From positions 186,001-250,000 of the forward strand of contig JACKPN010000001.1 in assembly GCA_024233575.1 (NCBI GenBank): a stretch of 64,000 nt of DNA, in the 5' to 3' direction. The position numbers and the translations under genes are program-made. The notes under the pieces were generated by a model that had not been told where the DNA came from, did not search any database, and saw only the letters and a program-made list of their open reading frames with translations. How positions within the stretch are numbered: position 1 is the stretch's first letter; each line of letters starts with the position of its first letter. The DNA is from Chlamydiales bacterium (GTDB taxonomy: Bacteria; Chlamydiota; Chlamydiia; Chlamydiales; Criblamydiaceae). Of this stretch, positions 1 to 9,073 are shown one piece after another.

Positions 1-878
1 CGCACTTCCGGCCGTCCATAGTTGAAGATGCGGCTCTTCCAGTCGGGGTGGTATCCTTTCTTCGGATCGGCGTGGTCATAGAGGCAGGTGCCGTCGAAGT
101 TTCCCAGGCCATGAGGGTCATCGGGAAAATGAGATGGCACCCAGTCGAGAATGACGCCGATACCCTCGCGATGGAGGGCATCGATGAGATGCATGAAATC
201 CTGGGGTGTTCCGTAGCGGCTTGTAGGGGCAAAATATCCGAGAGTCTGATATCCCCACGATCCATAAAAGGGATGCTCCATGACCGGCAAAAATTCAACG
301 TGGGTGAAACCCATCTCTTTCACATAGCCGGGGAGCTCATCGGCAAGTTGACGGTATGACAGCGAAGAGCCGTTGTTTTCAACAGAGCGCTTCCACGAGC
401 CGATATGCAGCTCATAGATGCTCATCGGGGCATCCATGTCATTAATACCGGGCAAAGGACTTTTTTCTTCCCAGGTATAATCTAGATCCCAAACGACAGA
501 TGCCGTTTTCGGGGGCGTCTCGCAGTGGAAGGCATAGGGGTCGGCTTTATCCAGCACGCTGCCGTCAACGTTGCTGACGAGATGGTACTTGTAAATGTCC
601 CCTTGTTTAACGCCGGGGATAAAGGCCTCCCAGATTCCAGAGCTGTCCCAGCGCGGATAAAGATGATGTTCATCAGTATTCCATCCATTGAACGAACCGA
701 TGACCGACACCTCGCGGGCGTTAGGCGCCCACACTGAGAATAAGGCGCCGGCAACGTCATTATGGACCATGAGGTGCGAGCCTAGCTTCTCATAGAGAGT
801 ATGATGCCTGCCCTCTTTAAACAGGCGGATATCTTCGTCGGTAAGTAAGCTTGCAGGGACTGTGCCGGATATTTTCAT
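1..878 (-). CDS. glgB: 1,4-alpha-glucan branching enzyme GlgB, N-terminal part
   Basis: Last gene of the GlgE-pathway operon; it runs off the left edge, so about 292 N-terminal residues are visible. GlgB cuts alpha-1,4 chains and re-attaches them as alpha-1,6 branches on glycogen in the cytosol. The translation shows an N-terminal beta-sandwich (CBM48-like, with SVWAPNA and GSFNGWN), then the GH13 barrel start with YELHIGSWK, GSWGYQ, and the family signature DWVPSHFP...HGL..FDGT followed by IFNYGRPEVR. The ATG at 878 shares one base with the stop of the trehalose synthase gene upstream (TGATG), so translation is probably coupled. The identification is very secure; the catalytic residues lie outside the window. 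Confidence 0.95.
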   Translation of the reverse strand, partial: MKISGTVPASLLTDEDIRLFKEGRHHTLYEKLGSHLMVHNDVAGALFSVWAPNAREVSVIGSFNGWNTDEHHLYPRWDSSGIWEAFIPGVKQGDIYKYHLVSNVDGSVLDKADPYAFHCETPPKTASVVWDLDYTWEEKSPLPGINDMDAPMSIYELHIGSWKRSVENNGSSLSYRQLADELPGYVKEMGFTHVEFLPVMEHPFYGSWGYQTLGYFAPTSRYGTPQDFMHLIDALHREGIGVILDWVPSHFPDDPHGLGNFDGTCLYDHADPKKGYHPDWKSRIFNYGRPEV

Positions 879-3800
879 CACTCTCCTATGACGAGGTTAA
901 GAATGCCTTTCAGTGGTATTTTTACCCAGCTCGGGCGATTTTGCAGCTCATAGCCAATCTCATACACTGCTTTGTGCATCAAGAACGCCTTGAGGAGTTT
1001 TCTTGTCATATCCATTGACTCGGGAACAAGCGGATGATCCGACATTTGTATGGCGCGTAGATATGTTTTCAAATATTTGCTGGCAACCGCGCTGTACCAC
1101 ATCGCAGCGTAATGTTCATAATGATCGCGCTTATCTTGAGATATATGATCGTCAAGCACAAGCTTTGACTGCACAGCGTAATCGAAAGAGCGGATCATCG
1201 ATGCGACATCCTGAAGAACAAGCCGCTTCAGGCGCCGTTCACTTAAAGGCACAGCCGGTTCTCCTTCAAAGTCGATAATCATAGGACCGCGCGTGGTGTA
1301 AAGAACCTGCCCGAGATGAAGGTCTCCATGGATTCGTGTCTTCATCATCTTCAGATTCCCATCGATAAAGATTTTGAAAGTATCGATGATCTTTCCCTCA
1401 AAAGAAAGGAACTGCTCGGCGAGTTGTCTGGTCTCGGTGTCAAACTCCTTATAGCCATCATGAATCATCGCTACAACGCGCTTCAAACGTGTGCGCATCC
1501 ATTGATATTTCGCCTTTTGCGAAAATGGTGTAAACGTCTCGGCGCCGATATTGCTGTCGGAAGAATTGGCAAGGGCGGTATGCACCTCTGCTGTCGCATA
1601 AGCAAGATCTGCGATGGTTTCAAGGTAGTCGATGCCGATAAGGCCTTTGATCTCTTCCGGGAGATCAGTCAAATCAAAAATATCGTCGCTACGCAAGGCA
1701 AAAAGGTCATCAGAAGAGAGATTCTTCGATATCAGGTTGTCATGGTAGATCCTGATGACATTCAGGGTATGTTGCCACATGTCGCCGCTGTTGGCGATGA
1801 ATTGCTGCATGATCCCAATGCCGATACGTTCACGTCTGTCGCCTTGCCACTCCACAGATGCCGCCAGCGGAGGCACCGATGGTGTCTTCACCTCCGACAG
1901 GTACTTCACTAGCTCGATGTCAGGGTTGACACCCTCTTCCAGATGACGGAATAGTTTGAGAAAGAGCTTATCGCCGTAAATCACTGAGCTATTGCTCTGT
2001 TCTACTTTCAAGAGATAGGAGTCAGCATTCGTTTCACCGTCAAGTAAAGTCTGTATGATGCGGTTGGAAGTGAAGATCAATTTACCATGTCTACCTTGAA
2101 TTTTTTTGCGTTTTAAGAAGGCTTCAAGAAGATTTCTCTGGAAATGCTGACAGTAAGTCGCGTCAAGAAGGTATCCTTCGCTTTCGCCGGTCTTGACTGT
2201 CATAACAGCAGCGTTAGGCTGTCTGCTGACGATGTCCGCTGCTTCCTGATATGGTAAATAGGTGAGCGGCAGCAGATAGATCTCGCTATCATCATCGACA
2301 TAAGTAACCTGAAGAAAGAGAAGAGTCTCACCGTTGAGATGGACTCTTTCAAAAATGACGATATCTTTAACTTTGTTGTCTTTTGAACGAAACCAACGTG
2401 CCTTCATCAAGTACTTGGATAGGTAGCGAACGAATCGTCCATGTTTTGCATGATCTTTGCTTAAGAGATTCTCCCACGAGTCCTCGGTGCCTATATCAAT
2501 AGAGCTTGTGTCGTCGCGCTGTACATAATCTTCGTTTTTTTCCAAGAGCAGCCAATAGTAGTGATAGCCGCCGATTGTTAATCCGTAGCTATGCTCATGA
2601 GAGACGGGAGCGAACGTGTTCATACTGAAAAGATCACGGGGAACACAGCCAACGTAGTCCTTAAGATTGAGCTCGAAGTATTGTGAAAACCGTGACAAAT
2701 TAACAACGACAAGGATTGCCTGATCTTCATATTTTCGGATAAATGCCAGGATTTTCTGGTTGGGAGTATACAGAAAGGTAATATCTCCCCTGCCAAATGC
2801 TTGATAATTTTGACGCACGCGCAGAATGCGGCGCATCCACCACAGCTGGGAGTTGATCGCATTTTCCTGGTTCTCGACATTGAGATGAGCATGATGATAC
2901 TGCGGTTCGATAATCAGCGGCAGGTACAGTTGCTGCGGATTTGCCGACGAGAACCCGGCATTGCGATCGTTGTTCCACTGCATCGGCGTGCGAACGCCGT
3001 TGCGGTCGCCAAGATAGTAGTTATCGCCCATGCCGATCTCATCGCCGTAATAGATGATCGGTGAACCGGGAAGGGACTGCAGCAAGGCGTTCATCAACTC
3101 GATTTTCGCGCGGTCGTTGTCGAGCAAAGGAGCCAACCGACGGCGTATACCCAGGTTGATGCGCGCTTTGGGATCTTTGGCATAGCTGCGGTACATAAAA
3201 TCACGCTCTTCGTCGGTGACCATCTCCAGTGTCAGCTCGTCATGGTTCCTTAGGAAGATCGCCCACTGCGACTCTTTAGGGATCGGCGGTGTCTGCTCCA
3301 AGATATCGATAATGGGAAAGCGATCTTCAAGGCGCAGCGCCATAAAAAGGCGCGGCATCACAGGAAAATGAAATGCCATGTGGCACTCCTTGCCTTCACC
3401 GAAGTACTTGGCAGCCTGCTCCGGCCATTGGTTGGCTTCGGCGAGAAGCATGCGGTTGGGGAAATTCTTGTCGACATGGCTGCGCAGCTGCGCCAGAAAC
3501 GCATGGGTCTCCGGCAGGTTCTCACAGTCGGTGCCTTCGCGGGCATAGAGGTAAGGGATTGCATCAAGGCGCATCCCGTCAACGCCCATCTGCATCCAGA
3601 AGTCGAGAATCTTGAAGATCTCCTTCTGCAGATGAGGGCTGTCGTAATTCAAATCAGGCTGATGAGAATAGAACCGATGCCAGTAATATGCTTTGGCAAC
3701 GGGATCCCACGCCCAGTTAGAGTGTTCAAAATCTTTGAAGATGATGCGCGCTTCGCTATATTTTTGGGGATCATCGCTCCACATGTAATAGTCGCGCCAT

Positions 3801-4177
3801 TTGGTACCCGGCGCTGCCCGCCGTGATTTCTGAAACCATTTATGCTGGTCGGAGGTGTGGTTGATGACGAGCTCGGTCACCACTTTGATCCCTCTGGAAT
3901 GTGCCGCTTTCAAAAATGATTTGAAGTCCGCAAGCGTGCCATAATCGGGATGGACGTCGAAATAATCGGCAATGTCGTAGCCGTCATCCAATAGTGGCGA
4001 AGGGTAGAATGGCTGCAGCCAGATCGCCGTAGCTCCCAAGTCCTGGATATAGCCTAGCTTCTCCTTCAGTCCTTTGAAGTCGCCGATGCCATCGCTGTTG
4101 CCGTCCTTGAAGCACTTGACGTGCAGCTGATAGAAAACGGCGTCTTTATACCAAAGTTGATCCGACATGATGCTCAC
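878..4177 (-). CDS. treS: Trehalose synthase fused to maltokinase (TreS-Mak)
   Basis: Bifunctional enzyme of 1099 residues. The N-terminal GH13 domain (about 1-560) interconverts trehalose and maltose: nucleophile D205 in GMRLD, acid/base E247 in LLAEAN, and D313 in RNHDE. The C-terminal domain (about 600-1099) is a maltokinase that makes maltose 1-phosphate with ATP; it has HGDLHLGQ at 950 and DFEGEP at about 970, the Mak/Pep2 signature. The product feeds GlgE, encoded just upstream. The longest frame starts with GTG at 4177, overlapping the glgE stop by four bases (GTGA); an ATG at 4168 is an alternative start. Both active sites look intact. Fused TreS-Mak is known in several bacteria, including some environmental chlamydiae. 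Confidence 0.95.
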   Translation of the reverse strand: MSIMSDQLWYKDAVFYQLHVKCFKDGNSDGIGDFKGLKEKLGYIQDLGATAIWLQPFYPSPLLDDGYDIADYFDVHPDYGTLADFKSFLKAAHSRGIKVVTELVINHTSDQHKWFQKSRRAAPGTKWRDYYMWSDDPQKYSEARIIFKDFEHSNWAWDPVAKAYYWHRFYSHQPDLNYDSPHLQKEIFKILDFWMQMGVDGMRLDAIPYLYAREGTDCENLPETHAFLAQLRSHVDKNFPNRMLLAEANQWPEQAAKYFGEGKECHMAFHFPVMPRLFMALRLEDRFPIIDILEQTPPIPKESQWAIFLRNHDELTLEMVTDEERDFMYRSYAKDPKARINLGIRRRLAPLLDNDRAKIELMNALLQSLPGSPIIYYGDEIGMGDNYYLGDRNGVRTPMQWNNDRNAGFSSANPQQLYLPLIIEPQYHHAHLNVENQENAINSQLWWMRRILRVRQNYQAFGRGDITFLYTPNQKILAFIRKYEDQAILVVVNLSRFSQYFELNLKDYVGCVPRDLFSMNTFAPVSHEHSYGLTIGGYHYYWLLLEKNEDYVQRDDTSSIDIGTEDSWENLLSKDHAKHGRFVRYLSKYLMKARWFRSKDNKVKDIVIFERVHLNGETLLFLQVTYVDDDSEIYLLPLTYLPYQEAADIVSRQPNAAVMTVKTGESEGYLLDATYCQHFQRNLLEAFLKRKKIQGRHGKLIFTSNRIIQTLLDGETNADSYLLKVEQSNSSVIYGDKLFLKLFRHLEEGVNPDIELVKYLSEVKTPSVPPLAASVEWQGDRRERIGIGIMQQFIANSGDMWQHTLNVIRIYHDNLISKNLSSDDLFALRSDDIFDLTDLPEEIKGLIGIDYLETIADLAYATAEVHTALANSSDSNIGAETFTPFSQKAKYQWMRTRLKRVVAMIHDGYKEFDTETRQLAEQFLSFEGKIIDTFKIFIDGNLKMMKTRIHGDLHLGQVLYTTRGPMIIDFEGEPAVPLSERRLKRLVLQDVASMIRSFDYAVQSKLVLDDHISQDKRDHYEHYAAMWYSAVASKYLKTYLRAIQMSDHPLVPESMDMTRKLLKAFLMHKAVYEIGYELQNRPSWVKIPLKGILNLVIGE

Positions 4178-6138
4178 ATGAAATAGTCAAAGTCCTCCTC
4201 ATGTTTCACACGAGGATGTATTTTAAAAATATGCGCCGGACAGCGGCGAGGGTTAAGCTCGACGTAATTTTCTTCCCCTTCCCAAACGTATTTGTCGCCG
4301 GTCAGCAGATCGTGAACAAGGTAGGGGCTGTCCGCTTCGATGCCTAAAGTTGAAATGGGCAAACGCACCATTCCCGATTGCGTGTAGTGATAGTCGAGGT
4401 TGACGACGATAAGAAATCCGGGACCCTTGAGGTAACTGATCAGATGCTCATTGCTGTTAGAGACGAACTCCAGATTCCACGTTGTCTGAAACTCGTCATT
4501 TTCATTTCTGATCTTATTGACAAGGGCGACAACCTCAGCGATTCCCTCCTTGTCTTTCCGCTGCCAGCAATATCGTTGATACTTTTCCGAATCGTGATAT
4601 TCTTCTTTGCCTTCGATCCCCTTGCTAATGCAATTTTCATAGGCAGGTCCATAAATGCCATAGTTTGACGAGAGAGTTGCCGCGAGAACCAATCGTGCGA
4701 TAAAAGCAGGACGGCCACCATACTGCAGATGCTGAGGCAGGATGTCGGGAGTGTTCGGCCAGAAGTTAGGACGATAATAATCGCGTACCGGGCTTTCGAT
4801 AAGCGTACGAAGATATTCTTCAAGCTCGCTCTTCGTCTGCCTCCAGGTGAAATAGGTGTAGGACTGATCAAAACCGATCTTCGCCAGATATTCCATCACG
4901 CGCGGGCGCGTGAATGCTTCAGAAAGGAAGAGAACATCGGAGTCGCGTTTTTTGACTTCAGCAATCAACCACTTCCAAAAGGCAAAGGGCTTAGTGTGCG
5001 GATTATCGACACGGAAAATTTTGATGCCTAGATCTACCCAATAGAGGACAACGCGCAGAAGCTCTTTCCATAAATTTTCCCAGTCATCAGTCTCGAAGTC
5101 GAAAGGAACGATGTCTTCATATTTCTTGGGTGGATTTTCAGCATACTGGATCGTACCGTCTGGCCTCCATGCAAACCACTGCGGATGCTTTTTGACATAA
5201 GGATGATCCGGCGCGCATTGAAACGCCAAGTCGAGCGCTATTTCAATTCCTTCGTTTTTCGCCGTTTTGATCAGGCGTTGCAGATCGTCGGTCGTTCCCA
5301 GATCGGGATGGATCGCATCATGACCACCCAGCTTTGAGCCGATCGCCCACGGACTGCCGACGTCCTCTTTTTCAGCTTTGACGCTGTTGTTTTTCCCTTT
5401 TCGGTTTTTTTCACCAATCGGATGGATCGGCGGCAGGTACAGCACATCAAAACCCATCGCTGCGATATCAGGCAAAAGAGCGATGCAATCAGCGAATGTT
5501 CCCGATCGTGACGTATCAGGACCGGCAGACCGGGGAAAGAGCTCATACCAGGTGCTGAATCCCGCCTTCCGCCGAGAATACACAACAGCGCACTCTTCCT
5601 GGAAACGCTTGACAGATTCGGGATCAGGACATGCACGCGCAAGTTGTAAGATTTCCTCTCCGCACATGATGGCGGCTTGTTTTTTCACATCTTTTTCTTT
5701 TTTGGCCAGTTCGATTGCTTTGTTAATCTTGTCTCGAGCACTTTTCATACTGCGCGAGGCCAGCTGGTTCAGAATCTCGATACCGAAAGATATATCCACC
5801 TTAGTAGCAACATCTTCAGCTGTTTTTTTCTTAATCTCGCTTGCCCATGAGCCGTAATGATCGATCCATGCTTCTATTGTAAAGAGCGTTCTGCCTGGCT
5901 GATTGAGGATGAAGGTTCCTGTCCAGCGGTCGTTCCCCAAAGCACGCATAGGAATCCGCCGCCATTTTTTCTCCTCTTCGCACTTCCATAGTAAATCCGC
6001 ATCGATGATTTGATGGCCGTCAGAAAAAATATCGGCGGTGACAACGGTCTCCTCACTCTCTACTCTCTTTGTAGGGAAAAGACCGTTATCCACTTGAGGA
6101 TTAACATTTTCAATAATAACACGACTTTCTCTTGGCAA
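4174..6138 (-). CDS. glgE: Alpha-1,4-glucan:maltose-1-phosphate maltosyltransferase GlgE
   Basis: GlgE extends alpha-1,4-glucan chains by transferring maltosyl units from maltose 1-phosphate, replacing the ADP-glucose/GlgA route. The 654-residue length is normal. An N-terminal beta domain (1-110) and helical insertion precede the GH13 barrel; D378 in IFRVDNPHTKP is the nucleophile and E407 in FLSEAF the acid/base. PPIHPIG and the C-terminal PAHIFKIHP-type beta domain also fit. The only start giving the full N-terminus is TTG at 6138, preceded by GGAGG nine bases upstream. It is the first gene of the glgE-treS/mak-glgB operon, with a 4-base overlap to the next gene. The unusual TTG start could limit expression. 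Confidence 0.96.
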   Translation of the reverse strand: MPRESRVIIENVNPQVDNGLFPTKRVESEETVVTADIFSDGHQIIDADLLWKCEEEKKWRRIPMRALGNDRWTGTFILNQPGRTLFTIEAWIDHYGSWASEIKKKTAEDVATKVDISFGIEILNQLASRSMKSARDKINKAIELAKKEKDVKKQAAIMCGEEILQLARACPDPESVKRFQEECAVVYSRRKAGFSTWYELFPRSAGPDTSRSGTFADCIALLPDIAAMGFDVLYLPPIHPIGEKNRKGKNNSVKAEKEDVGSPWAIGSKLGGHDAIHPDLGTTDDLQRLIKTAKNEGIEIALDLAFQCAPDHPYVKKHPQWFAWRPDGTIQYAENPPKKYEDIVPFDFETDDWENLWKELLRVVLYWVDLGIKIFRVDNPHTKPFAFWKWLIAEVKKRDSDVLFLSEAFTRPRVMEYLAKIGFDQSYTYFTWRQTKSELEEYLRTLIESPVRDYYRPNFWPNTPDILPQHLQYGGRPAFIARLVLAATLSSNYGIYGPAYENCISKGIEGKEEYHDSEKYQRYCWQRKDKEGIAEVVALVNKIRNENDEFQTTWNLEFVSNSNEHLISYLKGPGFLIVVNLDYHYTQSGMVRLPISTLGIEADSPYLVHDLLTGDKYVWEGEENYVELNPRRCPAHIFKIHPRVKHEEDFDYFM

Positions 6139-6202
6139 TGCAGGCTCCCTCCTCCTTCAGTATCCCCAATCTACAGAAACCAACCAAATATTTTAAAGTT
6201 TA

Positions 6203-6847
6203 TTACTGAGCAGGCCCGAAGCGGAACATCTCAAACCAAATAGATGCTGCTGCAAAGCAGCTAAAAGCGATCGGACCGTAGGGAGAATAATGCCCCACAT
6301 AAAGAACGTAACCTGAAACGGCAAGCAACACCAGCGGCGGCAGCCGCTTCCATAATGGTATCTCTTTAGAATGTAAAAAGATGGCGACAATCGCGGTAGC
6401 GACCGCAACAAGCCACGCCCATGAACCTGTCATGCTAAAAAATGAACCGCTCCCCCCTACGATCGGATTTAAGTATGCTGCTTGCAGCATCTTCTGCATT
6501 GTGGGCAGGTCCATGGAAGGGTCTTGCTGAATGGTGACGATCATCAGTCCGACAGAGATGCCGGCGGTGGAATCGAAGACCAGATAGCAGACAGCAAAGA
6601 GCCAAGCGGCGAGTTTGCTTGCAATCCCCCAGAAGTCGTTGATATTCAATGTTAAAAGAACAGCAGCAACGGCCATTCCTCCAAAGAGGAACGATTGGAA
6701 GATATGCAGCCACATCCACCAGTCGTCCAAAGGTGAAAGTCCCTCATAGACATTTTTTGAGAATCCTGACGGATGATCCCACTCGAGCCATACGAGGATC
6801 AAGGGAATGCCAATCATCACTAAGCGTCGAAACCACGTCCATAACAT
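6203..6847 (-). CDS. Multi-pass membrane protein of unknown function
   Basis: A 214-residue hydrophobic protein with about six predicted membrane segments (residues ~10-20, 47-67, 78-105, 145-160, 170-187, 190-207). Trp-rich stretches such as DDWWMWLH follow the first segment. I do not recognise a family. It is read in the same direction as glgE, which starts 65 bases downstream, so it could share the glycogen-operon transcript, but nothing in it suggests a sugar function. ATG at 6847 is the only good start; the ribosome site is weak. The coding call rests on the unbroken frame, regular hydrophobic periodicity and position between two secure same-strand genes. Confidence 0.75.
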   Translation of the reverse strand: MLWTWFRRLVMIGIPLILVWLEWDHPSGFSKNVYEGLSPLDDWWMWLHIFQSFLFGGMAVAAVLLTLNINDFWGIASKLAAWLFAVCYLVFDSTAGISVGLMIVTIQQDPSMDLPTMQKMLQAAYLNPIVGGSGSFFSMTGSWAWLVAVATAIVAIFLHSKEIPLWKRLPPLVLLAVSGYVLYVGHYSPYGPIAFSCFAAASIWFEMFRFGPAQ

Positions 6848-6875
6848 AACTTTCGGGTATAACGCCGGAATAATA

Positions 6876-7457
6876 TTATTGCAAGCTCCGCCAGCAATCC
6901 TTTAGGTGGTCATCGACCATGCCGACCGCTTGCATGAAAGCGTATATAATCGTTGGTCCGACGAATGTCATGCCGCGCTTCTTCAGATCGCGCGACAATG
7001 CTTCGCTCTCTTTTGATGAGCAAGGTACATCTTGAAACCGCTGATGCCGGTTGCAAATGGGACTATCGTTGACAAAACGCCAAAGGTAACGGGAAAAAGA
7101 GCCGAATTCCTTTTGAATGTCCAAGAACACACGTGCGTTTTGCCTAGCGGCGTAAACCTTGAGCCTGTTACGGATGATCTCTTTGTTATTAAGCAGCGCG
7201 TCTAGGCGACTGTCGCTCATTGCAGCGACCTTTTTTGGATCGAATCCATGAAACGCTTTGCGGTACCCTTCGCGTCGCTTAAGGATAGTCTCCCAACTGA
7301 GCCCGGCCTGAGCGCCTTCGAGGATCAGCATCTCAAAAAGATGACGATCGTCATGAGACGGCACTCCCCACTCTTCATCATGGTATTTACCGTAAAACTC
7401 TTTGCCTTCTTGTCCGCCGAAACAGCGTTTCTTGCCATCAATGCCTATTACTGTCAT
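6876..7457 (-). CDS. tag: DNA-3-methyladenine glycosylase I
   Basis: Base-excision repair enzyme that removes 3-methyladenine from alkylated DNA. The 193-residue length and sequence match Tag: the N-terminal RC...YHDEEWG motif, GLSWETIL, the HhH-region residues and the C-terminal DHLKDCW. Tag binds a structural zinc through an N-terminal Cys and His and a C-terminal His and Cys, and all four candidate ligands are present (C12, H26, and H and C in DHLKDC). It is read towards the unknown membrane gene, 28 bases away, and is divergent from trmO, so the 41-base gap must hold promoters for both directions. ATG at 7457 is the natural start. Confidence 0.95.
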   Translation of the reverse strand: MTVIGIDGKKRCFGGQEGKEFYGKYHDEEWGVPSHDDRHLFEMLILEGAQAGLSWETILKRREGYRKAFHGFDPKKVAAMSDSRLDALLNNKEIIRNRLKVYAARQNARVFLDIQKEFGSFSRYLWRFVNDSPICNRHQRFQDVPCSSKESEALSRDLKKRGMTFVGPTIIYAFMQAVGMVDDHLKDCWRSLQ

Positions 7458-7498
7458 ATATCTTTATTGGTAAATGTGAAATACTTATACTATTATTC

Positions 7499-8272
7499 AT
7501 GTTTTCTATCGAGCCAATTGCCACATTCATTACAAAAGAAAAAGAACGTTATGAAGCACCGCGGCAACCTTTAAGCACCTGTAATAGCCAAGGGACCATC
7601 CGCCTTTTACCACATCGTAACTATGAGCAGGCGATCGAAGATCTCAATGGCTTCGACAGGATCTGGGTGATATTCTGGCTCCATCTCAACCAGAATTGGA
7701 AGCCAAAGGTGCGCCCTCCCCGTGGTGATCGCAAGCGCGGCACTTTTGCTACGCGCAGCCCTCACCGCCCCAATCCAATTGGCCTCTCCTGTGTAGAGCT
7801 TCTAGATGTCAATGGCCTCGACCTCATCATCGGCAGCCACGACCTCCTTGACGGTACACCAATCCTCGATATCAAACCCTATCTACCTTACTGCGACGCC
7901 TTTCCCAACGCCAAGGCGGGGTGGACCAACGCCCTCCAGGAGCAACATCCTCTTGCTGTTTCATGGTCCGAGGCAGCAGAATCGCAGCTAAATTTTCTGG
8001 CGACACAAGACGGCCCCGATATCCGCTCTTCCGTCGCTTGCCGCCTGTCGTATCCACGCGATCACCAATCATGCAATCGCATCCGCACCCTAGAGGGTAA
8101 CTTACATGAGCTGTCATACAAAAGCTGGCGGATTATTTTCACCATGACCGCTGCCGAAACAACCGTTCTGAGTATCTCAACAGGGTATTCCTCAGAAGAA
8201 TTACTATCTCCTGAAGACCGCTGGGGGGACAAAGAGTTACACAGACGGTTTGTGAAGGAAAACTTTTATTAA
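7499..8272 (+). CDS. trmO: tRNA N6-threonylcarbamoyladenosine methyltransferase (TrmO/TsaA family)
   Basis: TrmO adds a methyl group from S-adenosylmethionine to t6A37 of certain threonine tRNAs, fine-tuning decoding. The 257-residue protein has the UPF0066 signature: FDRIWVIFWLH, RGDRKRGTFATRSPHRPNPIGLS, then GTPILDIKPYLPYCD. The C-terminal third matches the second domain seen in E. coli TrmO. The ATG at 7499 puts the conserved IEPIATF...PRQ segment at the expected distance from the N-terminus. Only about 40 bases separate it from tag, and no strong ribosome site precedes it; a TATACT at 7486 would give an almost leaderless mRNA, which I treat as uncertain. Confidence 0.93.
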   Translation: MFSIEPIATFITKEKERYEAPRQPLSTCNSQGTIRLLPHRNYEQAIEDLNGFDRIWVIFWLHLNQNWKPKVRPPRGDRKRGTFATRSPHRPNPIGLSCVELLDVNGLDLIIGSHDLLDGTPILDIKPYLPYCDAFPNAKAGWTNALQEQHPLAVSWSEAAESQLNFLATQDGPDIRSSVACRLSYPRDHQSCNRIRTLEGNLHELSYKSWRIIFTMTAAETTVLSISTGYSSEELLSPEDRWGDKELHRRFVKENFY

Positions 8273-8309
8273 GATTGCCCTTATCTGTGCTAACGGTTAC
8301 TTTATAGGT

Positions 8310-8669
8310 ATGAAATCGGCTGAGGCAACCATGCAGACGACCATTATTGGCCAATATGATGTGACAACGACAGAGTGTTGTTATCATATCATCTTTTCGC
8401 AATTCAATAGCACGAAGAAGATCACCGCCGAAATCGCAAACCAAAAAATCAGCGAAAAGCAGATCCTCTTCATGGAAAATCTCGCTTGGGAGTGTTTCAT
8501 CGCTTTCGGCAAGTTCAGTACACCTTACGGAAAGCCGTTATCAACCATTGACAATAACCGCAAACTGAAAATCGTCCAAGAAGCCTGCCAGGGAAAACGC
8601 AATATCACTATCAACTTTGATGATAACGATAAACCTACGCTGATCATCAGCATACCTCAAAAACAATGA
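8310..8669 (+). CDS. Small unknown protein, paralog of the next gene
   Basis: A 119-residue soluble protein that I do not recognise. Its C-terminal part (KLKIVQEACQGKRNITINF, then a final beta strand) resembles the C-terminus of the next gene (CRIIEEGCNQQRNIIL), so the two look like a diverged tandem pair. The next gene overlaps its stop by four bases (ATGA), as does the following acetyltransferase, making a tight three-gene unit. ATG at 8310 has little ribosome site; the ATG at 8331 has GAGG five bases upstream and may be the real start. Function unknown; a small host-directed or toxin-type protein is only a guess. Confidence 0.65.
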   Translation: MKSAEATMQTTIIGQYDVTTTECCYHIIFSQFNSTKKITAEIANQKISEKQILFMENLAWECFIAFGKFSTPYGKPLSTIDNNRKLKIVQEACQGKRNITINFDDNDKPTLIISIPQKQ

Positions 8670-9073
8670 TGAGTATAAACCGCGATCAGCGCGAATTTTA
8701 CGAGTATCTTTGGTGTTGCTACGAAACAACCATAGGAAAGGCTGAAGTCACCTATCAGGGAAAAACGTACAACATTGAGTTTTATTCCCGCTCACACAAC
8801 CGGTTTGGGATATATGTTATAAGCCAGCCCGAACAGGACCTCCGCACCGACAATACCATTCTCAGATACTTGGAAAATAACTTCTGGACGAGGCACTTTT
8901 CCTCGTGGGATATGGTCAGAAGAAAATATACTAAAAGGTTTAGAGAAATAGACTACGTAAACAACGTGAGAATGTGCCGCATCATCGAAGAAGGCTGTAA
9001 CCAACAGCGAAATATCATCTTAAAGAAAGTTGGAAAGGTGTATTATATCACTTTCGGTTTAAAAAAATCATGA
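8666..9073 (+). CDS. Small unknown protein, paralog of the preceding gene
   Basis: 135 residues, rich in aromatic and charged residues, with no signal peptide or membrane segment. The end of the protein shares the (I)(V/I)(Q/E)E(A/G)C-x-x-(K/Q)RNI pattern with its upstream neighbour. Both appear to alternate beta strands and helices: an N-terminal beta hairpin (KAEVTYQGKTYNIEFY), a central helical part and a C-terminal helix-beta unit. It overlaps the gene before and the gene after by four bases, so translation is likely coupled through all three. I recognise no family; the link to the acetyltransferase is by position only. Confidence 0.68.
   Translation: MMSINRDQREFYEYLWCCYETTIGKAEVTYQGKTYNIEFYSRSHNRFGIYVISQPEQDLRTDNTILRYLENNFWTRHFSSWDMVRRKYTKRFREIDYVNNVRMCRIIEEGCNQQRNIILKKVGKVYYITFGLKKS

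Noticed and set aside
3368..3826. Long open frame on the plus strand inside treS-mak
   Set aside because: It is antisense to a secure gene with intact motifs and has no recognisable product; a composition shadow.
7464..7491. TTATTG-16-TATACT promoter for trmO
   Set aside because: It would start transcription at or after the trmO ATG; possible only for a leaderless mRNA, so not listed.
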